A stretch of 64,000 nt of DNA from positions 16,985,786 through 17,049,785 of the forward strand of contig OZ038385.1 in NCBI GenBank assembly GCA_964036045.1, given 5' to 3'. Origin of the DNA: Eutreptiella sp. 'Long Island Sound 2002'. Lineage: Eukaryota > Euglenozoa > Euglenophyceae > Eutreptiales > Eutreptiaceae. The position numbers were made by a program, and so were the translations under genes. Shown in pieces: positions 1-10,300 of this stretch. The notes below the pieces were generated by a model. It ran no database searches and had not been told where the DNA came from. It saw only the letters and a program-made list of their open reading frames with translations. Each line of letters begins with the position of its first letter. Positions within the stretch are counted from its first letter, which is position 1.

Positions 1-58
1 ACTGTTACATGTCATGGGCGTACGCATGGAGAAGAGGCACACAGGGTCCCAGAGCTGG

Positions 59-3000
59 CTAAGTGACAGGTAGGTGCACGACTAACGCTGCTCGCGGTAG
101 GTCGGCTACTCCCATGCTCTCGGCTCGCTTCAGAAAAAGGGGGCGCCACCAGGATGGGGGGTAGCACAATCGCAAGGGGGCAGTGCAGCGGATGAAATTA
201 ATTAGTATGTCCTGACGGTCAAAGGAGTACTTCAAACAACCTCAGAACATGTTGGGCGCAGAGGAGCACAGCGTGTTTCGGGCATTCGGGCTGGAGGAGT
301 GGACCCACCTCTGTAGTGTGGACGCTGTTGAGTCACCGGGCTGAGATTGAAATGTAGGCGGTTTTACCCTTGTGGTAGGCAGTCCATCACTATTCAGTGC
401 CAGTGTGCAACCCAAGAACGGAATTTCAGATCCCTGGGCTTTGATGGTGACCTTCATACTCAATGCGGACGATAACTTTACGCATAGGTTGTCCAGAAAA
501 TCAGCACCCGAGGACAGAGTTCCATAATTGTCACGATACCGGCACAACGGGATATTGTGAAAAAACGTGTCCTCATGCAAGGTACGCTCGCGGCACATTA
601 CAACCAGACTGGCAAACTGTGCGGATAAACTTCCGCCAATGGCTGTGCCCGTCTTCTGCCGAAAGATGCTGGAGTGAAAAACGAAAGCATCGTTAAAACA
701 CAGCTCAAACTCCACCTAGGCGAGCACGTCGGATAAGGAGAAGGAGAAAAAATGCGGGCTCCGGCTCTTGGCGCCTAGGAAATCTAAAGTTCGTAGCGCG
801 TGCTTGTGGATGTTAAAAAGGGGTTCCTTCAAGTGGCTCAGTATAGTAGAACCGCACAGCGACAGCGATGTCGCCCCGTGGCACATTAGGAAACATTTTG
901 ACAAGGTCTAATTCGGTAGGTGTACCCGTGTAGCCTTCGTTTCTCCATGACCGAACCTGGTCAACAAAACTTTCCAACCCTACAAACTCAAAGGCTGGGC
1001 ATCGTTGGATCGCCTCTTTCCAAAGGACAGTTAGCGCCCTGCTGATTAATTTCGCCGTGGGTTTCACGGGCGACGCTGCGTGACGCACAATTTCCCTGAA
1101 CTTGACGATAGGCGGCGAGGCAAACTCCTGAGATTTATACTTGCGCACAGGGAGGACATTAGGCACCCCCAGTGGGCATTTTGGCTCGGGGAGCATAGTG
1201 GGTGGGTATAGGTATCGGGGCGGCGGAGGTGGTGTATCAGAGACATGGCCAAAAAACAGAGAGTTCGGCGGCGACACAGGAGGTACGGGGGGAGGGGGCA
1301 TGTGAATCGGGGTCGGGTGTTCACGTCGCTGCAGCTGGGCAGTCGTGAGTACGGGGAACAGGTATGCAGTGGGCAGCTCCATTTTGTCCCACTGAGGATA
1401 CGAGGCTTTCAGTTGTTTAACTGCGCGGGTTTCCACAAGCTTACATTGGCGTTTGTAGCACGCCGTGAGCTTTCGGCTTTTAAATGACACAAAGGCTCGG
1501 ATGGCTTCACCCGGGTGTAGTGGAGAGAAGCCCTTGATCTGGGACAGGGGAAAATATTTACCGAACATAGACAAACAAAACCGGTCCATCGTTCTCCAAA
1601 ACTGGAAGAAACAGGCATCCGCGCTAGTATGAAAGCGCGCAACCTCCTGGAAACGTGTGGAACCAAACAGCAACCTGGCATGGGCCGCACGCCAAAATCC
1701 CTGGCAGGCGAAATCTGCCACCTCGTTCGCTTTGTCAAAAAACATGACAGTCAAGAACGGGGGCGGCAGGCGACGCTGACGGCAGATGTAGGCTTGATGC
1801 ATGTGGCGGGGCGTGTTGGTTTTGATAGTATTGTACGCAGACTCTAGGACGCGGGCAACCGGCACAAGCAGATGATCGAAGACAGTGACCCGATGGTCAG
1901 GGAGGGTGGCTGCGAATGGCAGCAAAGATTTTTTCACGTCAGCGTAAATCCGTGGCCATGGGGGTACAGTGGAATTCTTCAGATTCTGCGAAAAAACTGC
2001 TGGGGACAAGCGCCTGTTAATCGCAGCAAGTACTTGGGGGTCTCGGAACACAGCATGCCCATGGATGTAGGACACACCGGGGCATTTACGCAGCACATGA
2101 CAGTCGCAGTGTGATGAGGTGGTAGCAAACAGTGTCGAAGTATGTTCACTGGGGGGTCGGGACAATACAAGCAGGTGTTTCACTTTTGGTGTTTTTCCAG
2201 AAACCAGTTTGACGCGGGACATCAAATAGTCTTGCAAGGGTGTAGGCCAAAAATGCGCCTCCCTAAAGACGGCCGTGATGCGTGACAATATCTGAGGCTT
2301 CACAGAGGGTTGGAGGAGGGGGACGCGCAAAGTAACGCCGTATTGAAGTACCACGCGGTGATGCTTGATAAACCATTGTTTGACTGCGTCAAACAAGCGA
2401 CGATGGTCGCCCGCAGATAAAAGCCTTTCCGAAGCGGAGACAATCAACAGTTGCAAAGGGGGTGGGAAGGCCCCTGGGTCGTTCAAAATCCCGGGTGAGG
2501 CGATGATGTTTTTGGCCATACTAAGAACGGAGCCGCCCCGTTCCTGCAGCTCACGTTCCCACACTTTACGGCGGAACAGAAAACTCCACTTCTCAAACTT
2601 CAAAGAGGGCAAGTGGCGATTGAGAATGCGTCCTAGACCCCACTTCCGGATCCACCACATTTCCCGGTCATCCAGTTTATGTGGCGGTACACTTTCTAGC
2701 GGTGTAATGACCAAATTTTCAACTCCCACCCGCCGTAGCAACTGGTATAGGTCTGAGGGGACGTGGAGTTTTTGACCTGACCGTAACCGTACAACATCCA
2801 TGCCGTTCCGGACATGTTCGCGGCCACGCTGGCCCACGGACCTTCGGCGTGCGCGGCCCCCGGTCTATCCGATGTACACACGGCCGTCACCTTTCACCCA
2901 TGCTACATACACAAACGAACCCAGCTGCGTGACCGATGCGTGGGTGCGCCGAAGATCGGCGATTTTCCTGATGTGTGATGTGGAGGCAAAGTCCAATACG

Positions 3001-4642
3001 GAGTTGATCCGGTCCCATGATTTTTCAACTTGTTCCCATTTTCGTCGTTTCGTGGTAATGACCCTGCGTCGGGGGTCCCAGCATGGCGCGAGCGCATCCT
3101 GGCGTGTGTTTAGTTCCTGTGTCCAGACGCGTGTAAACTCAGCATTGCAAAAGGCTTTGCCTGCGGCACCTACATCGCCATGGAGCACGGGGTGTGAGCT
3201 GGTAGGGAACGCCTTATAGCGGCGCAGGGCCGGCTCAAAAACATTACGAAAACGAACCGCCGAGGGCAAAACCATGGAGGGGGCACAAGCCCTGGTGGAC
3301 AATAGCCACAAGCGCACACGAAAACTGCCACCCGCACATCGGGACACCATGGAGGCCAGGGGTAGCGGAGAAGACGATTGAGTCACATGTGGGAGATTGC
3401 TAACAGCAACACCGGATTCCGATGCGATTCTGTGCACTATAGACTCTTGGTTGTACATTTGGTGTAGGACAAAGACGCATGGTGGCACCGACTGTCGCTG
3501 ATCCCGGAGGGCCAGCGTACGTAGGGACCGCCATACTGTAGCGCACAGCGCCTCGCATGTGTCATGGGTAGGGGTGTCCTGCGTGGCAGATTCCATGGGA
3601 AGGACAACGGCAGGGCTGGTGGCTGTGGCGGGGTCTCCGGATACGGCGAAAGGGGAAAACAGGGACTGGTCTCCGAACTGGCATGCAACCCCAAAAGTGC
3701 GATGCAGAACGTTAGCCCGGTGAACTGACAAGGAGGTGGGCCATAGGCCTTGCGATGTGGCATCAACCATGTCGCGGACAGCTGCCCGGAAAGCGTCGCA
3801 GAACGCAATGAACACGGGTACTGACAGCTGATACCATTCACTGAGGCGGTTGCGGTGCATCCAGCGGGAGAATAGTACACTGAGCAGGGGGGATCGCAGA
3901 AGTGCCGAACGCCATAACCGGAGTAGCGGGTCGTCCAGTTAGGAGCGTTTGAGTGGGGTGTGCAGGTCAAAAAAAGTAACGTGTGGGGCATGTACGGTAG
4001 TAGGCGTGGAGGACTGGTAGGCTGCCATGGACTCTTGTTGTTCGGCGATTGTTGACGCGATCTCCCGCCTCTCTGTGAGGGCCTCTGTCATGGCGTGAGC
4101 CAGCCAGCCATTGGGCGACGGTGCTTGAGGGGTCGCGGTTGAAGGGGTATTGGGCATGTGGGTTTGGGAAGACCACGAGTCATCAAGGGCCACGGGAGTG
4201 ATCAGGGATGCTTTGGAGGGGTCCAAGGTCGGGACATACTTCGCCGGTACTGTGGCCTTGATAAAAGCTACACATGCTGAGAAGATCACAGTCGATGCAG
4301 TGATGAGCTCACCCCAGTTGTGGCACAACGGGGAGGCACGAAGGACCAAAAATTCGTGTTGCAGCTCGGCGGCCAGAGAGGCCATTCGTTCAAAAGACGG
4401 AGCTGGGTTCGATTCTGCAGATTTCGGCATGCTCTGGGTTCCATAGGAATCGGCCCCGGGTACATATGTCTCTCCACACTGTGCCGCTACCTAATTCTGT
4501 CTTGCTCGCGCAGCAGGTCATTGAGCACCACGAAAACTCGCTGCGCATCAGCCTCCTGCCGGAAAGCAAAGCTGAAGGGGCTAGAGCCCATATCGGTATC
4601 GGCCAGGTCCTCCTCGTTACCGCTGAAATCCATGCGGGTGGT
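59..4642 (-). pseudogene. PLE ORF2 remnant: GIY-YIG endonuclease - CxC - reverse transcriptase
   Basis: Reading from 4642 downward, an N-terminal region (about 4642-2920) precedes a GIY-YIG nuclease at about 2910-2640. Visible parts are FVYVAW, VYIG followed by TGG-R-x(n)-H, and E-x-WWIRKWGLGRILN with the expected Glu and Asn. A CxC motif (HCDCH, near 2100) links it to the reverse transcriptase. RT motif A (LDLVKMFPNV, near 870-915), motif B (TAIGGSLSAQ, near 600-650) and motif C (YRDN, near 528-539) can be read. The frame from 4430 to 813 is continuous except for an in-frame TAA (3939-3941) and a TAG inside the YIG motif (2865-2867). A frameshift at the CCCCTTTTT run near 820, a TAG (716-718) and a TGA (242-244) follow; at the last position the truncated copy has CGA. 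Near 4487 there is another TAG, and a frame change occurs near 4430. The normal stop would be at 59-61. The second catalytic Asp of motif C is Asn. Confidence 0.8.
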
Positions 4643-6986
4643 GGACCGGCCCCCGCTGTGCCCCTTCCGCCTGTAATCCCCGCTGACTTGCTCCGGATCA
4701 ATGCTTGCATTTATCGAAATCCAGGGTCCAAAACCAAAAATATAGAAAATAGAAAATACAATCCTCCTTCAACCCTGAATGGCAACCAGATCCCACAAGT
4801 ATGGCAATAACCCAATTCACAATCCAAATCAGGCTGCGGGCTTTCGTTCAGCACACCGGTATTCCCACGGTGGCGGGCATGTACAAGAATTGCACCAAGG
4901 AAGAAAGCCCTGAAATTGGCATATGAACACATATGAAGCAAATTTGGGGAAAGAGGTAATCATACACATTCACAGCCATAAACCCATCATTCCCTTGACT
5001 CAAGACCTTCCCTTGACTCATCAACATATTACCCTGAACCAGGTCAAATGATATGGCTGAATGCCATGTATCACAAGTCAATACACAAACCCCAAAAATG
5101 TGTTCACTCCCAAGCCTCTAAATCCTAGCCCAATAGGGAATGTGGCGTGTCATGGCCTAGAGTGGCACTCAGGACCATGCCCTACCCTGACATAACCTTA
5201 GTTGGACTTGGAGTCGAATGGGCTTAGAGAAATGACCTATGAGTTTGAACTCATAACATGTCAAAAAACTGCCAATTCATACCATATTGGCCATATATCA
5301 AAAATATGCTCAAAATTGAAGTTACTAATTATCCGAAGGCTCAAAGCATGCATGGAATCGAAGTCTAGTATTCATGGAGGATAGAGACCAAAGGCCAATG
5401 CCCATGTACATCCCCATTTTACCCTCGAAACCCTTTCGGATATGGGCGCCACGCACTGCCCAAGTCAGCCCATGATCTTGAGACCAATTCTTGAAATCCT
5501 TCGTGCGCCAAGCCAAATGGAGTACACGATCCGGCATATGGTGGTGTTCAACTCCAAAGCATATGCCAACATATGAACAACATACCATGGTCGACTCTCC
5601 ATAGGCTTCTTGCTGTTAGCTGACCAGGTGAGTACACAAAACGCAAAAATGAGCAAAAATTGAGGTCAAAAACATGAAAATATGACCAAATACAAAGTTG
5701 TCATGATAGTATATCTCTATGCTCACCCATGATATCCGCCCATGGTTCAATACACAAATGATTGGAACCATTTGCGAACAATTCCCCCACATGGATCCCC
5801 AATCGGGCGCATGGAGATACCTTCGCCACTAATATCTACATGCCCCATGAAAATGGGAGTGCACCCATGGATCTCTTTGTCAAACATACCATGAGCAATA
5901 CATAAGCGGTAGACTTGGTCTAGCGCTTTGAATTCCACAATTGGGACATGGGCAAAGCCCTTGTCACGTATGGCTCCCCATCTCTTCGGCCACACAAAGA
6001 TATATAACATGGGCGTGAGCATATCAAACATATATCATGCATATAACAAATACCCTCAAAATATGGCTCCCACCATGATATGCCATGTCCCTCCATTGAC
6101 ATAACTTCACGTTAAAAATACGTAGGAACCCAAGGAAAATTGCTATGCAACCCCAACACTCATGCGGCACACTCGAAAGTCGCATTAAAATATTCGGTTG
6201 CACGGTCCAAGAGTTATATATCACTTTATACCCTCTTGACCCTTTTCCCTTGCTACACCGGGCATGTACACACACCAAAGGCGTTTGATGCTTCCTAAAT
6301 CAAGTTGAGACCACGGCAGTTCCAACCCAACCTTCCTTATTCTCATTCCTCACACTCGCGCGTAGATATGGCTCTTCAAAGTGATCCCACGATTCGCTTT
6401 TGTTTCCCTTATATCTCCAAGTCAAATGGGTGGCAAGTATAAGGGAAACCTGATTCGGGCATAGGGAAAGAAGTATGACCAATCGAAGAAGTCCAAATCA
6501 AGTGCGGCGATGTCGAAGTCGAAAATCCGATTTCGACATCACGAAAAATTCGGATTAAAGTTTCGAGTGCTTATTTAGAAAAATGCGGAAGCAACGAACC
6601 CTTTACAGATGAAATCTGACCCTTCAGAAACGTTTCCGCCAAAATATCTGGAAATAACAGTTAACCAATCGGTTAACGCAAAATCGCGAGCCAACTGACA
6701 GTCGCCGATACATTGACCATCAGAACGAAAGGCTGAAAAATTACGGAAACATTATGATAATAAAACCCTGTTGATTCCTGATATTCCGATATATAAAACT
6801 CCGCTGGCGGTGCCTCGGTTCTGAATATGGCCGCTCATAGCCGGAATGGCCAAACCTATCACACTATCACATCGGGTTAGTTCAGGTGGATGGGAGAGTA
6901 TGATATCAGCCAATGGCGGCTTGCCGGCACATAGATACACACCCCAAGTGACCCCAAGATGGCCACGGGGGTCCGAACCGGCTTCA
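4643..6986 (-). repeat. Gypsy-A 3' LTR
   Basis: This is a near-identical copy of 15489-17833. In element orientation it starts TGAAGCC (at 6986). Homology to the other LTR ends at GGTCC (4643). The other copy continues TGGTAGGGACCTTCTTTA before its primer-binding site, so this LTR may have lost about 18 bp at its 3' end together with the target duplication. Confidence 0.88.
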
Positions 6987-6997
6987 CCCCCCTTCTC
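6987..6997 (-). other. Gypsy-A polypurine tract
   Basis: In element orientation the sequence GAGAAGGGGGG lies immediately before the 3' LTR start TGAAGCC. A purine run directly abutting the 3' LTR is the expected primer for plus-strand synthesis. Confidence 0.85.
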
Positions 6998-7378
6998 AGA
7001 GCGTTGTATCCGCTCGGAAACCAATGAAGAGAGGACGGGAGGACCCCAATGGGCTCCAACCCCCCCTCCATGTCCCAAGGACACATGAAGGCCCCACACA
7101 CGTCGTAGGCGTCCCCCATGCCCCAAGGGAGGGGTGAGGACACTGATAATCAGCGCCCTACGCCATATCCGGTCTCCTCTTGATCTACAACATGGACCAA
7201 GGGGATCAAAGATAGAAAAACGTCGTCGGTCGACCTAAATGAGTATACCACAATGCAATATATATGTGGAGATCGAGTGAAGGGGGTATATGGCCGATCA
7301 AGGCCGAAAAATCCCCGGATGAACGCCCTCACTTGTCTCCCCATTCACAGAAACAAACAAAATGCCAAGGGGGATCCG
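6998..7378 (-). other. Gypsy-A 3' untranslated internal region
   Basis: About 380 bp lie between the pol stop and the polypurine tract. Only short open frames occur here and none shows a recognisable domain. Confidence 0.6.
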
Positions 7379-10300
7379 TTATGGTGCTACAGCAGCTACC
7401 AAGTGGACCAATACGTCCTTGACATCCAAAGAAATACCCTTTTTCTTTAGGTAGTCCATCCAGACCGTGGTGTACCTCGGCACGAAACTGCTCGGAGGTT
7501 CCCACGAGTCCCTGGACGCGGCGAATCCCTTCCATCGGACTTTATAAAGCCTTCGCCCAGGCGTCCCCGGGTCCGGCTTGTCCGCCAGGATCTTTTCCGC
7601 GGTGAAATCGTCGTCCTCACCCTCGTCGTCCGAGTCCACATCGCCGGCCGTGAACTCGAAGGTGACGGGACGTCCGCTGGGGTCTGGTGCTCGGGGACGA
7701 AGCTGGGTATGGTCGCGGTCCAGGATCTTGTTATCCCCCACACGAACCGCATACACATCCTGTCCGACCTTCCGCACGATTACCCCCGGCACATACCAAG
7801 ATGCCTGCCGATGCCTGGACAGGACATCCTTGTGGTGCCGCTCCACCCACACAGTGTCTTGGAGAGCATACTTCTGGACTTTTCCTTGCTTGAAGTACTT
7901 GGCCCTCTTGTCATGCTCGTCCTGAAGTGCCTTGCACACTTTGGCCGCCGTGTCGTCCGCCTCAGACATCATAGCGTTCGCATCCCGGGCCACTTTGCCA
8001 TGGTTCATCCACGGGAGAGTGCGTGACACTCGATCCCGTAGGAACAGGATGCGATGGGGTGACAGTCCAGTGGGTCCCGGAAGGTCGTGATACGCCTGGA
8101 GCACTCTCCACAGCGAGTTATACCAGTTCCGGCCCGGTTCGTCAATGTGTAGCTGGCGGAGCTTCTCGAACATCTGCCGCCCGGCCACCTCAGCACGGCC
8201 ATTCGACCGGCTGTGGTACGCCACGGTCTTGGCATGCCGAATGCCCATGTGCTTGCACATCGTCTTGAACCACGTCCCCACGAATTGACTGCCCCGATCG
8301 CTGCAGATGACAGCTGGGACATCGAAAATCGTCAGCCAATGCCTGATCATGGCATTAGCGACGGTCTTGGCCTGCAGCCCCACTCCATGCTTGTCCTTCT
8401 TGTCCTTCTTCTTGGACTTCTTGCCCGGGACTGCCACGATATACCCGCTGTGCCTGTCCACCGCTAGGATGACACAATCATATGTCTCTCCTTCCACGGT
8501 AACCTCCGGCATGGCGAACACATCCATCGCCACGGACCGCATAGGGGCCTCCGGTATAGCCGTATACACCGGGTTGCCCGCTGTGGAGTGGTTGGGGCTC
8601 TTCGTGGCCCGACACACGGCACAGTCGCTGCAGTACCTGTCCAGGATGGCGTAGTACCCCGGAGGGAACTTGAAACGCCACTCCAGGTCCTGCTGCATTT
8701 TGTCTCGGCCCGGATGCATGAGCTGGGCGTTGTGCCAATGGTCAATGAGCTGCTCCACTCGGTTCTCGGGCACCAGCAGCTTGTCCTTGAGGAACAACTT
8801 GTCGCCATCCTCGGTCAAGCCCTCAGGCCATTCGTCGTCCGACGGGGCGCTCACGGCATTCCAGTACTTGCCCCAGTGCTCGGATGCCGCGTAGTCATCT
8901 GACCAGTCCTCTGTGAGCACCGACCTGACTAGCTCTACCGGGGCCACCATCCATTGCTCGAGGGTTTCCTCTCGAATAGCTTGGACGCGGGCACCCCGGA
9001 ACTTGGCCAGGTCCGTACGGTTTGCCATCACCACAAAGCACTTGACCCCCTCTTGCTCCATGACCTTCTCCATCTCGATGATGCGCTTGGCCTCCTCGGT
9101 CTCCTCGGCGTCGCTATGGCTGGATATGTCCATCCACGCCTTGCCCGCGGGGTAGGCCCAGCGACTGAGGCAATCTGCCACAGTGTTGTCCTTCCCCGGG
9201 ATATACACTACGCTGAGGTCGAACTTGGCGAACGTCTCGTGCCATCGGGCCCTCCTAGCCGCTGGTCCTGAGGGGGTGTCGACATGCTCCTTGTGCCAGC
9301 TCTGTAGGGACTGGTGGTCCGTGCAAACCACCACCGGCTGCAGTCCGATGTGGCCAGACCACTTCCTGAGCGCACATACAATGGCGTATGTCTCCTTCTC
9401 CCTCGCGGTCCATGCTCGGCGTTGGCCCTCGGCCAGGATCCTGCTCCAAAACGCCACGGGAACATGAGTCCCGTCGTCCCGGACTTGCTCGAGGACTGCC
9501 CCCACGGCATAGTCCGAGGCGTCTGTCCGTAGCACGAATCCCTTGTCCGGGTCCACCAGGAACAACCCCAACTGCCCCAGGAGTCGCTCCTTCAGGCGGT
9601 TGAACGCATCCTCAGCCTCCGGGGTCCAGGCAAGCTTCTTTTTGCTCCCCTTCCGGCCATCGAACTTGCCCACTTGCAGCATCTTGTGCAGCGGCCCCGA
9701 CAGTTCTGCATACATCCGGACATAGCCCGAATAGTAGTTGCAGAACCCCATGAAGGACCGGAGTTCGCTGATGGTCTGGGGCTTCTCCCAGTGGTGCAGG
9801 GACGCCAGCTTCCCAGGCATGGGACGGCGTTGCCCGTGACCAACCACGTGACCCGCGAACTCCACTTCCTTCACGAATAGTGAGGCTTTGGTGGGCTTGC
9901 ACACCATGTTGTGTTTGTCCAACTCGCTGAGCACTCGGCGCAGATCCTTCTCATGCGCGTCGATGAGCTCATCCTCAGTCATGTTCTCCGTGCCGGACCC
10001 GATGATGATGTCATCCACGAAGGGATCGGCACAGTCCCGGACAGGACCGAGTAGGTCCTCCATCATGCGCTGGAAAACGGCGTTGCCATTCTTGGCACCC
10101 ATAGGCACCACTTTCCACTGCATGGGCCCAAGCGGCGTCGACATCGCTGTGCAGGGCCTGGAGTCCGGGTGTAGCGGCATCTGGTGGTAACCGTGTTTCA
10201 GGTCCAACACCGTGAAGATCCGCTTTTTCTGTTGCTTTTGGAGGATGGAGTCGATCAGGGGGAGCGAGTACGAGTCGTGCTCGGTCTGCTCGTTCAAACC

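Noticed and set aside
242-4642. Reassignment of UAG/UAA to Gln in this nucleus, suggested by TAG and TAA inside the PLE ORF where Gln fits.
   Set aside because: Intact gag and pol frames of A, C and D contain thousands of codons without any other UAG, and Gypsy-A pol and the LUC7-like gene end in TAA. The PLE also has a TGA and frameshifts, so ordinary decay explains it.
4711-6482. Several 60-94 codon open frames duplicated at 15557-17329.
   Set aside because: They are duplicated because they lie in the two Gypsy-A LTRs; none has a domain or a conserved start.
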